Shown in pieces: positions 1 to 6,842 of a stretch of DNA of 64,000 nucleotides (position 1 is its first letter; every line of letters starts with the position of its first letter). The position numbers were made by a program, and so were the translations under genes. Origin of the DNA: an uncultured Muribaculaceae bacterium (GTDB lineage: Bacteria > Bacteroidota > Bacteroidia > Bacteroidales > Muribaculaceae); the NCBI GenBank assembly GCA_910584055.1, contig CAJTZS010000005.1:62001-126000 (forward strand), in the 5' to 3' direction. The notes under the pieces are model-generated. The model worked only from the letters and a program-made list of their open reading frames with translations, had not been told where the DNA came from and did not search any database.

Positions 1-67
1 CCTCCAGCCTATATACCCCACTGAATCAGAGCGGCTGGAGAAGATCAAGAAGGGAAGTATTGAGTAA
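1..67 (+). CDS. C-terminal tail of an upstream gene (partial)
   Basis: An open frame enters from the left edge and ends at a TAA at 65-67, encoding a tail that finishes KIKKGSIE. Only about 21 residues are visible, too few to identify a family. In Bacteroidales the gene before recN is often a DUF4835 protein following coaBC, so that is the likeliest identity, but this is inference from gene order only. The 12-bp gap to recN suggests the two are co-transcribed. Confidence 0.5.
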   Translation, partial: LQPIYPTESERLEKIKKGSIE

Positions 68-79
68 TTATTTAGAGAG

Positions 80-1786
80 ATGCTAAGTAAACTGACAATA
101 AAGAATTATGCTTTGATCGACAGCCTCGAGTTGGAATTCGGTCCGGGTCTTACGATTATCACAGGAGAGACAGGTGCCGGAAAGTCGATCATGCTTGGTG
201 CGCTTTCCCTGATAATGGGAGGCCGCGCCGATTCACGTGTCATTGCCGACGGAGGCTCGAAGTCTGTTGTGGAGGCATTGTTTACCCATCTGACTGATGA
301 TCTCCAATCTCTCTTTTCTGAATATGATCTCGACTGGAATCCCGATGAGCTGCTTATACGCCGTGAAATTGCCGCAAACGGTAGGTCAAGGGTATTTGTA
401 AATGATGTGCCGGTAACTTTAAATGCTCTTTCCGCTATTTCAAACAGACTTATAGATATACATTCCCAGCATGAAAATGCAAGATTGAACAATCCGGCAA
501 CACAACTTGAGATAATCGATTCGGTATCGGACAATGCAGAACTCCGCATGCGATATGCGGCGGCATTCACCCGTTTTGTGGAGATTCGAAATATGGTGAA
601 ACATCTACGCGAGGAAATTGAGAAGGCCCGTGAAAACAAGGAGTACCTGCAATTTCAATATGATGGACTGAAGACACTTTCTCCAAAGCGCGGTGAACTG
701 GTGGAAATCGAGCAGCGCTTTGAATTGTTGAGCGATGCGGATGAAATACGGAGCCGCCTACAGCTTTTCAGAAACCTGTTGGGTGAGAATGAGCGAGGTG
801 CCATAGATTTGCTTCGCGCCGCTAAAGCTGAGGCGGATAAGGTGGATTATTCCCTCGTGGGTGTCTCCACAGATGGGGAAACTCCGCAAATACCGGTGCG
901 GCTTGAAAACGTTATTGTGGAGCTGCAGGATATTTTCGAGACGATTGACGATGCGGTTTCTGCAGTAGAGGCGGATCCTGCCATGCTTGAGAAATTGTCG
1001 CAACGTATGAATGCATATTATGAGGCTGTGAAACATTATCGCGTGAAGACTGCCGATGAACTTGTTGACATGATGGAGCGGATAACTGCCCAGTTGCGGT
1101 CGATAGAGACCGGAGGCGAAGAGCTGCCGGCTCTTGAGAAGGAGGGTAAGAAGGTTGCGGCCGAAGTAAAGGAATTGGGGAAGAAGCTGACTGATACACG
1201 CAAATCCGGGGCTTCAAGGTTCTCGGAGATTGTGACTGCCGCTGCCCGTCCTTTAGGTCTTAACAATCTTGATTTCCATGCGAATGTGGAGATCGGTAAA
1301 ATCGGTCCTTCAGGGCAGGATCGTGTTGAATTCATGTGTGCGTTCAATAAGAATCAGACACCCGGACCGCTTGCAAGGATGGCATCCGGTGGGGAGATGT
1401 CGCGTCTGATGCTTACTATCAAGGGTGTTCTTGCTGGCCGGATGGATTTGCCCACAATAATATTTGACGAGATAGATACCGGTGTGTCTGGAGAGATCGC
1501 CGACAAGATGGGGGATATGATGGTGCGGATGAGTGAGGACATGCAGGTGATGGCCATCACGCATTTGCCGCAGGTTGCGGCGAAAGGTGACAGCCATTTC
1601 AGGGTCTTTAAGAAAGATGAGGCAACGAGGACTGTGACTCATGTGCGCAGGCTCGACCCTGAATCGCGGGTGCGTGAGATTGCGGCGATGATGTCGGGAA
1701 GCGAGGTCGGAGAGGCCGCTCTGAACAATGCCCGGGATTTGTTGGGGATGAGGGACGGAACTGAAGTTCCGACGCGCGACGCTTGA
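80..1786 (+). CDS. recN: DNA repair protein RecN
   Basis: SMC-like ATPase acting in double-strand-break repair. A Walker A motif (GETGAGKS) lies at residues 29-36. The C-terminal half has the ABC signature ASGGEMSR and a Walker B region IIFDEIDTGVSG. The middle (about residues 160-380) is charged and helical, as expected for the RecN coiled coil. The 568-residue length fits the family (about 550). The first ATG gives the canonical start MLSKLTIKNYALID. It lies 12 bp after the preceding gene and about 105 bp before rlmB, separated from it by a G-rich 10-bp repeat tract. Confidence 0.96.
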   Translation: MLSKLTIKNYALIDSLELEFGPGLTIITGETGAGKSIMLGALSLIMGGRADSRVIADGGSKSVVEALFTHLTDDLQSLFSEYDLDWNPDELLIRREIAANGRSRVFVNDVPVTLNALSAISNRLIDIHSQHENARLNNPATQLEIIDSVSDNAELRMRYAAAFTRFVEIRNMVKHLREEIEKARENKEYLQFQYDGLKTLSPKRGELVEIEQRFELLSDADEIRSRLQLFRNLLGENERGAIDLLRAAKAEADKVDYSLVGVSTDGETPQIPVRLENVIVELQDIFETIDDAVSAVEADPAMLEKLSQRMNAYYEAVKHYRVKTADELVDMMERITAQLRSIETGGEELPALEKEGKKVAAEVKELGKKLTDTRKSGASRFSEIVTAAARPLGLNNLDFHANVEIGKIGPSGQDRVEFMCAFNKNQTPGPLARMASGGEMSRLMLTIKGVLAGRMDLPTIIFDEIDTGVSGEIADKMGDMMVRMSEDMQVMAITHLPQVAAKGDSHFRVFKKDEATRTVTHVRRLDPESRVREIAAMMSGSEVGEAALNNARDLLGMRDGTEVPTRDA

Positions 1787-1790
1787 GGAG

Positions 1791-1874
1791 AGCGAGATGG
1801 GGCGAGATGGGATGAGATAGGGCTGGATGGGGCTGAATGGGGCTGAATGGGGCGAGATGGGGCTGGATGGGGAG
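1791..1874 (+). repeat. G-rich 10-bp tandem repeat
   Basis: About eight consecutive 10-bp units of the type GGCTGAATGG, GGCGAGATGG and GGCTGGATGG fill the recN-rlmB gap. Every unit brings a run of three or four Gs, so the + strand has clear G-quadruplex potential. A related, less regular tract occurs at 43233-43300. In the transcript of this operon the G-rich strand would be the RNA strand. Confidence 0.85.
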
Positions 1875-1891
1875 ATTAAAAAGATAATTAT

Positions 1892-2632
1892 ATGGATAAG
1901 GCAGATTATATATTCGGGATCAGGGCTGTGATTGAGGCTATAGAGGCGGGACGCAGCATTGACAAAGTGCTTGTGAGGCGCGACCTTACAGGTGAGCTTT
2001 CGCGTGAATTGTTCGCGAAACTAAAAGAATACGATGTGGTTGTGCAGCGGGTGCCGCAGGAGAAATTGAACCGTATCACGATGAAGAACCATCAGGGTGT
2101 CATTGCCCTGCTGTCGCCTGTAGAGTATCAAAAACTTGAAAACCTTGTTCCTCTATTCTATGAAGAGGGGAGGAATCCGTTGGTAGTTGTGCTTGACGGT
2201 GTTACGGATACACGAAATTTCGGAGCAATAGGCAGAACTGCGGCATGTGCCGGGGTTGACGCTGTTGTAATACCGGAGCGCAACAGTGTCACGGTGACTC
2301 CTGATGCCGTGAAGACTTCTGCCGGAGGCCTTTTCCATGTGCCGGTATGCCGCGAGAGAGATACCTTGTCGGCTGTGAGATTCCTTAAGGATAACGGTTA
2401 TCATATAGTGGGAGCTACCGAGAAGGGCGCGGAGAACTATACACAGGCCGACTATTCAGTGCCGGTGGCAATCGTGATGGGAAGTGAGGATACAGGTATC
2501 TCGGACGCGGTGATACGTATATGCGATGAACTTGCGGCAATACCTGTAATAGGGAAGATTGAATCACTGAATGTGTCGGTGGCTGCGGGAATCATGATAT
2601 ATGAGGCGGTGCGCCAAAGAATGAAGGAATAA
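1892..2632 (+). CDS. rlmB: 23S rRNA 2'-O-methyltransferase, RlmB/TrmH (SPOUT) family
   Basis: SAM-dependent RNA ribose methyltransferase. The N-terminal substrate-binding region (about residues 1-80) begins YIFGIRAVIEAI, as in RlmB. The SPOUT domain follows with the three signature motifs: LDGVTDTRNFGAIGRTA, IVMGSEDTGIS and SLNVSVAAGIMIYE. Length 246 matches RlmB (about 245). Which RNA is modified (23S rRNA G2251 in E. coli) is assumed from the family. The start ATG follows the G-rich repeat tract. A separate promoter precedes the next gene. Confidence 0.9.
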   Translation: MDKADYIFGIRAVIEAIEAGRSIDKVLVRRDLTGELSRELFAKLKEYDVVVQRVPQEKLNRITMKNHQGVIALLSPVEYQKLENLVPLFYEEGRNPLVVVLDGVTDTRNFGAIGRTAACAGVDAVVIPERNSVTVTPDAVKTSAGGLFHVPVCRERDTLSAVRFLKDNGYHIVGATEKGAENYTQADYSVPVAIVMGSEDTGISDAVIRICDELAAIPVIGKIESLNVSVAAGIMIYEAVRQRMKE

Positions 2633-2653
2633 CCTTTAAACAGCTTCTAAAAC

Positions 2654-2684
2654 TTTGTAGATTGGGGATAAAGTAGTAAATTTG
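2654..2684 (+). promoter_or_regulatory. Bacteroidetes-type promoter for nusB
   Basis: TTTG at 2654-2657 and TAAATTTG at 2677-2684, separated by 19 bp, match the Bacteroidetes sigma-ABfr consensus (TTTG / TAnnTTTG). The predicted transcription start, near 2689, is about 30 nt before the nusB ATG. Confidence 0.75.
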
Positions 2685-2719
2685 TCTTGAAAAATTGAGC
2701 TAAAATTTCATAAAGAGTT

Positions 2720-4120
2720 ATGATAAACCGTATATTGATTAGAATCAAGGTGATACAGATTTTGTATTCATTCTTGCTTGTTGAGAAACAATTCTCATTG
2801 GTCGAGCTTCCCGAATCGCCGACAAAGGAGAAACGTTTTGCTTATTCTTTGTATCTTGACACATTGGTGCTGATGCTGAAAGTGGCGGAGTCCATAGGCC
2901 GACGAGGCGGCGACAAACCATTGGAAGAGACTCGGTTTATCAAACGTCTTAAGAGCGATGACACGATCAAGTCGCAACTTTCCAGATATCGTGTTGCCCC
3001 GTTCCCTTTCGAAGGTGTGGTTGATTCTATTGCCGATAAGGTAAAGGAGTCGGCGATTTACAAGAATTATCTTAAGGACAGAAAGGATAATAAGCTCGGA
3101 GTGGACACCACGATCTGGAGTGATATCTACGATCATATCATTTTTACGGATCCGGATGTAAACAGAATCATCAGTCGCCGGGAAAATTTCACGCTGAAGG
3201 CAGTGGACCGTACCCGTGAGTTCCTTAGCGAGACGTTCTCAAATTTTATGGCATCTCAGGATAGCGGCTCGGAAGCCATATCCGTTCTGCATCAGAGTCT
3301 TGACAAAGCACGTGAACTTTATTTCCGCTTATTGTGGCTACCGGTCGAGCTTACCGACATGCAGGAGCGCCGTCTTGATGACCGCCGTCACAAGCTGTTG
3401 GTCACGAAAGAAGATCTCAATCCGAATCTAAAATTCGTGGAAAACAGTTTGGTAAAATCCATACGCGAGTGTGACGCGGTTAAGAATTATATTGAAAAGG
3501 AGAAGATATCGTGGGAACGTGACGACAGGGTGATGATGGATAACCTGCTTCACGCCATTCTTGAATCGGACATATATCTCGCCTATATGGACAATCCTAT
3601 AGAGACACCCAAGGAGGATTGTGAGTTGTGGCGTAATATCATCAGGAAAATAGTTTTCAATAATGAACATTTCCTTGAGACACTTGAGGATAAGTCCGTA
3701 TTCTGGAATGATGACCTCGATACTATAGGGACGTTTGCATTGAAAAGTTTCCGCAAGTTTGAAGAGGGGAGCGGAAATGATGCGGTGCTCGATAAATATA
3801 AGGATGAAGAGGATGCCCGTTTCGGGGATGAATTGGTGAAGGCTGTATTGAAAAACAAAGAGACATACCGGGGGTATATCGATGACGCGATTGACCGGAC
3901 ACTCTGGGAAAGTGAACGACTTGCCTTTATGGATGTTGTTGTTATAGAGACAGCTCTTGCCGAGATATTCAATTTCCCCAAGATTCCTCTGAATGTGACC
4001 CTTAACGAATACATAGAGATTGCTAAATCCTATAGTTCTGCAAAAAGCGGAGGCTTTGTGAACGGTATTCTCGGGAAAATAATTTCCAACCTACAGAAAG
4101 AGGGGATTCTTTTGAAGTGA
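2720..4120 (+). CDS. nusB: Transcription antitermination factor NusB, enlarged form
   Basis: The N-terminus (MINRILIRIKVIQILYS) and the C-terminal NusB fold (ERLAFMDVVVIETALAEI, then PLNVTLNEYIEIAKSYS and SGGFVNGILG) are typical of Bacteroidetes NusB, an RNA-binding factor for rRNA antitermination. Bacteroides NusB proteins are about 310 residues; this one is 466. The extra roughly 155 residues (about 40-190) look like an internal duplication. Residues 100-157 (DSIADKVKESAIYKNYL...WSDIYDHIIF) parallel residues 268-322 (DNLLHAILESDIYLAYM...WRNIIRKIVF). The gene has its own promoter and is followed by AT-rich repeats and yajC. Confidence 0.9.
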   Translation: MINRILIRIKVIQILYSFLLVEKQFSLVELPESPTKEKRFAYSLYLDTLVLMLKVAESIGRRGGDKPLEETRFIKRLKSDDTIKSQLSRYRVAPFPFEGVVDSIADKVKESAIYKNYLKDRKDNKLGVDTTIWSDIYDHIIFTDPDVNRIISRRENFTLKAVDRTREFLSETFSNFMASQDSGSEAISVLHQSLDKARELYFRLLWLPVELTDMQERRLDDRRHKLLVTKEDLNPNLKFVENSLVKSIRECDAVKNYIEKEKISWERDDRVMMDNLLHAILESDIYLAYMDNPIETPKEDCELWRNIIRKIVFNNEHFLETLEDKSVFWNDDLDTIGTFALKSFRKFEEGSGNDAVLDKYKDEEDARFGDELVKAVLKNKETYRGYIDDAIDRTLWESERLAFMDVVVIETALAEIFNFPKIPLNVTLNEYIEIAKSYSSAKSGGFVNGILGKIISNLQKEGILLK

Positions 4121-4130
4121 AGCGTTGTCA

Positions 4131-4197
4131 GGTTTTAGGCTTTAGGCTTTAGACAAGTTATTAAACATTTAACATTAAACATTCAACATTAAATATT
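4131..4197 (+). repeat. Short AT-rich tandem repeats upstream of yajC
   Basis: Heptamer-type units of (G)GCTTTA/GGTTTTA occupy 4131-4153. They are followed by a run of ACATTAA/ACATTCA units (about 4163-4197), ending eight bases before the yajC start. A longer TTTTAGG tract occurs before uxaC at 61531-61578. Function unknown. Confidence 0.7.
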
Positions 4198-4204
4198 AAG
4201 CGAA

Positions 4205-4519
4205 ATGAATCTGAATTCAATTCTACTCCAGTCTGCCGGGTCGGCAGGCGGTGGCATGAGCGGTATGATCATGATCGTTCTGATGATCGTGATATTCTAT
4301 TTCTTTATGATTCGTCCTCAGCAGAAAAAGCAGAAGGAGCTGAAAAAACAGCGTGAGGCTATGCAGAATGGCGACAAGGTTGTCACTGCAGGTGGTATTC
4401 ACGGTCGTGTCAAGGAAATCCGCGAGACCACAATCGTGTTGGAGGTGGCTCCGGGTGTCAGCTTAAAAGTGGATCGCGGCTCTGTGTATCCGCTTGTTGA
4501 GGGCGAGGTCAAGAAATAA
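4205..4519 (+). CDS. yajC: Preprotein translocase subunit YajC
   Basis: Small inner-membrane accessory of the Sec translocon (SecDF-YajC). One transmembrane helix spans about residues 18-36 (MIMIVLMIVIFYFFMIRP), followed directly by the YajC hallmark RPQQKKQKE and a cytosolic beta-rich domain (GDKVVTAGGIHGRV). Length 104 is normal. It is 17 bp upstream of the YbbR gene and probably shares its transcript. Confidence 0.95.
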   Translation: MNLNSILLQSAGSAGGGMSGMIMIVLMIVIFYFFMIRPQQKKQKELKKQREAMQNGDKVVTAGGIHGRVKEIRETTIVLEVAPGVSLKVDRGSVYPLVEGEVKK

Positions 4520-4536
4520 GAATCTTTTCCCCTGAT

Positions 4537-5508
4537 ATGGGAGCGAGACTCGAGAAAATAAAGGAAAGATGGCGCGGAATGAAAGCCTCTACGGGGTTTC
4601 ATAATTTCGTGCTCTTTCTTGCTTTTGTGGCTGTCGCGGCTTTTTTTTGGATTGTGATGTCGCTTAACGATAATGTCACGCAGACATTTGACGTGGAATT
4701 AAAGGTGGAGAATGTGCCGGATTCGGTGACATTCATAAATGATCCCCCGGCAACATTTCATGTGACATTGCGAGACAAAGGCACCAACATCCTCCGTAGC
4801 GGTATATTAAGCCATCCGCGCATCGGGTTGAATTTCCGCGATTATGCAGATAACGGTATTTTCCGTGTCACCAAGACTGATATAAACGCGGCAGTGAAAG
4901 GGGCTTTCGGCAATTCGGCGCAAATAACGGCAGTGTCGCTCGATTCCCTGCGGCTTTACTATACCAAGGAGAAAGGCAGGCGAGTGCCGATCGTTGTGGT
5001 GGCTGATGTCACGGCCGCTTCGGGAATGGTGATAAGCGATGCCCCCAAGTCACTCCGGCATTATGCCCTCGTCTATTCTTATTCAGAGGATATTGACACC
5101 ATAACGCGTGTGTACACCCAGCCGATTGTTCGACGTAATCTTTCTGAAAGCACAGAAGTTGAAATTCCGTTGCGTCCGATACATGCAGTGAAAATCGATC
5201 CTGCCAAGGTCAAGGTAAGGTTATCTGTTGAGCCCCTTGTAAAAAAGGAATCGATGGCAACTGTCTCGGCGTTGAACGTTCCGGAAGGAGAAAGCCTATT
5301 GCTTTTCCCAAACAGGGTGCAGGTGGTTTATTATGTTCCAATGAGTCTTTTCAACAGCGATCTGGTGCCTGTGGAGGTTTCCGTTGATTATCGCGACATC
5401 TATAAATATTCCGGAGACCGGCTTCCTGTCAGCATACATAGTTTTGCCGACTATGTGGAGAGTCCCCAGATGTTTACCGATTCCGTGGAGTATACACTTG
5501 TTAAATAG
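4537..5508 (+). CDS. YbbR-like (CdaR-like) membrane-anchored protein
   Basis: A cytosolic N-terminus is followed by one transmembrane helix (about residues 24-45) and an extracytoplasmic region made of YbbR-type repeats (for example FDVELKVENVPDSVTF and VPIVVVADV). In Firmicutes YbbR/CdaR regulates the diadenylate cyclase CdaA; whether it does so here is not shown. In Bacteroidetes a YbbR gene next to yajC and coaE is a common arrangement. The gene stops 7 bp before the coaE start. Confidence 0.8.
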   Translation: MGARLEKIKERWRGMKASTGFHNFVLFLAFVAVAAFFWIVMSLNDNVTQTFDVELKVENVPDSVTFINDPPATFHVTLRDKGTNILRSGILSHPRIGLNFRDYADNGIFRVTKTDINAAVKGAFGNSAQITAVSLDSLRLYYTKEKGRRVPIVVVADVTAASGMVISDAPKSLRHYALVYSYSEDIDTITRVYTQPIVRRNLSESTEVEIPLRPIHAVKIDPAKVKVRLSVEPLVKKESMATVSALNVPEGESLLLFPNRVQVVYYVPMSLFNSDLVPVEVSVDYRDIYKYSGDRLPVSIHSFADYVESPQMFTDSVEYTLVK

Positions 5509-5515
5509 CTCGTCA

Positions 5516-6121
5516 ATGTCGGATTGCAGGAATATTCTTATAGGTATTACCGGAGGTATAGGTGCTGGGAAAAGCGTTGTTTCAAGAATCCTAAGGCTCC
5601 AAGGTTTCCAGGTTTATGACTGCGATACGCGGGCGCGAGAACTCATGGAGAAATCCGATGAGATTATATCGTCCCTGAAATGCCGTTATGGATCGGAATG
5701 TATACTGCCTGAAGGAAGACTTGACCGCGGCATTATAGCGTCAAAGGTGTTTGCTGACGAAAAGGAAAGGTTATGGCTTAATTCTCTTGTGCATGCCGAG
5801 GTTAGAAGAGACCTTGATGTATGGAGAAATTTTTGCCCGGGGGATATCTGTTTCGTAGAGTCTGCAATCATGGTTTCGTCACGCCTCGACAGAATGTGTG
5901 ATGAGATATGGCTTGTGGAAGCACCGGAGGACCTCAGGCTTGAGAGGGCGTTGGGGCGGGGCGGCATATCGCGTGAGAACCTTGTGTTGCGGATGGAGGC
6001 GCAGCGTTTTGAGTTTGATATGTTGCCAGAAGAGAAAGTAAGGAGAATTAGCAACAATGCGTCCGGGTCATTGCTTTCACAAATAACTGAATTATTAACG
6101 ACTTCAATAAAAAATCAATAA
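5516..6121 (+). CDS. coaE: Dephospho-CoA kinase
   Basis: Catalyses the last step of coenzyme A synthesis, phosphorylating dephospho-CoA at the 3'-OH. The P-loop GITGGIGAGKS is at residues 10-20 and is followed by the CoaE motif YDCDTRARELM. The frame is open upstream from 5384 inside the YbbR gene. I chose the ATG at 5516 because it gives the normal length (201 residues) and lies just after the previous stop. Nearest neighbours are the YbbR gene and DUF5606, which starts 1 bp after its stop. Confidence 0.94.
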   Translation: MSDCRNILIGITGGIGAGKSVVSRILRLQGFQVYDCDTRARELMEKSDEIISSLKCRYGSECILPEGRLDRGIIASKVFADEKERLWLNSLVHAEVRRDLDVWRNFCPGDICFVESAIMVSSRLDRMCDEIWLVEAPEDLRLERALGRGGISRENLVLRMEAQRFEFDMLPEEKVRRISNNASGSLLSQITELLTTSIKNQ

Positions 6122-6122
6122 C

Positions 6123-6536
6123 ATGCTTAAAGAAATATTGTCTATTACAGGTCGTCCCGGCCTGTTTAAGGTTATCTCTCAGGGGAAAGGAATTCTTGTG
6201 GTCGAGGAACTCGGCAGCGGCAAGCGCTTCCCGGCTCACGCACGTGACAAAGTAGTATCTCTCGGAGATATTGCCATGTATACGGAATCCGGAGATACAC
6301 CTCTCGGAGAAATTCTTGACAAGGTGTATGCCAAATACGAGGGTAAGAAAATCGATGTAAAGGAATTGGTTGCAGCCAAAGGTCTGCGTCCCGCGTTTGA
6401 GGCGATTGTAGAGGATTATGACCGCGACCGTGTGTATGAGAATGATATCAAGAAACTTTTTACATGGTATAATATTCTTGTAGATAACGGTTTCACGAAA
6501 TTTACAGAAGAGAAAGAAGAAAAATTGGAGGAATAA
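6123..6536 (+). CDS. DUF5606 domain protein
   Basis: 137 residues beginning MLKEILSITGRPGLFKVISQG, recognisable as the Bacteroidetes DUF5606 family that typically sits next to coaE. No signal peptide, membrane segment or catalytic motif is visible; the C-terminus is acidic/basic mixed charge (TEEKEEKLEE). Function unknown. It begins 1 bp after the coaE stop, so translation is probably coupled. Confidence 0.85.
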   Translation: MLKEILSITGRPGLFKVISQGKGILVVEELGSGKRFPAHARDKVVSLGDIAMYTESGDTPLGEILDKVYAKYEGKKIDVKELVAAKGLRPAFEAIVEDYDRDRVYENDIKKLFTWYNILVDNGFTKFTEEKEEKLEE

Positions 6537-6577
6537 CCTCACATGAACATTGCAAATTTGTTAAAATTGAGCAAAAA

Positions 6578-6609
6578 TTTGTAAAAAAGTTTTAAATGAG
6601 TTATCTTTG
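6578..6609 (+). promoter_or_regulatory. Promoter of the TonB-receptor leader
   Basis: TTTG at 6578-6581 and TATCTTTG at 6602-6609, with 20 bp between, match the Bacteroidetes promoter consensus. The start of transcription would be near 6614, giving an unusually long leader of about 230 nt before the receptor gene. The leader holds a short ORF and a strong hairpin. Confidence 0.75.
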
Positions 6610-6671
6610 CATTGGGTTTGAGGAAGACGGCGGTTTGCCGTTGACACACAACCTTATCTCGAAGATAACAC

Positions 6672-6740
6672 ATGACACAGACACAACGATATTTTCTGAA
6701 TAATATCAAATCCTCGAAGCGTAATGTAATCGAGTTTTGA
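6672..6740 (+). CDS. Candidate 22-codon leader peptide
   Basis: An ATG at 6672 opens a 22-codon frame (MTQTQRYFLNN...VIEF) ending at TGA 6738-6740. It lies between a good promoter and a 15-bp-arm hairpin that begins 11 bp after the stop. No clear Shine-Dalgarno is visible, which is not unusual in Bacteroidetes. The placement suggests an attenuator-type leader or a small-RNA transcript, but coding is unproven. Confidence 0.35.
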   Translation: MTQTQRYFLNNIKSSKRNVIEF

Positions 6741-6751
6741 TGTCATGACAT

Positions 6752-6784
6752 CAAGTGCCATCCTGCAAGGCAGGATGGCACTTG
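6752..6784 (+). terminator. Strong hairpin upstream of the TonB receptor gene
   Basis: CAAGTGCCATCCTGC (6752-6766), a 3-nt loop, and its perfect complement (6770-6784) form a 15-bp GC-rich stem. Only a weak T-rich stretch follows. A 14-bp perfect palindrome (GATGTCATGACATC, about 6739-6752) abuts it and could compete for pairing. It stands about 60 bp before the receptor start and downstream of the promoter, so it could act as a terminator/attenuator or as the 3' end of a short RNA. Confidence 0.65.
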
Positions 6785-6842
6785 TTATGTAATATATTAC
6801 GATACTAATTACTTAACAACAATAACTTAAACATTACACAGT

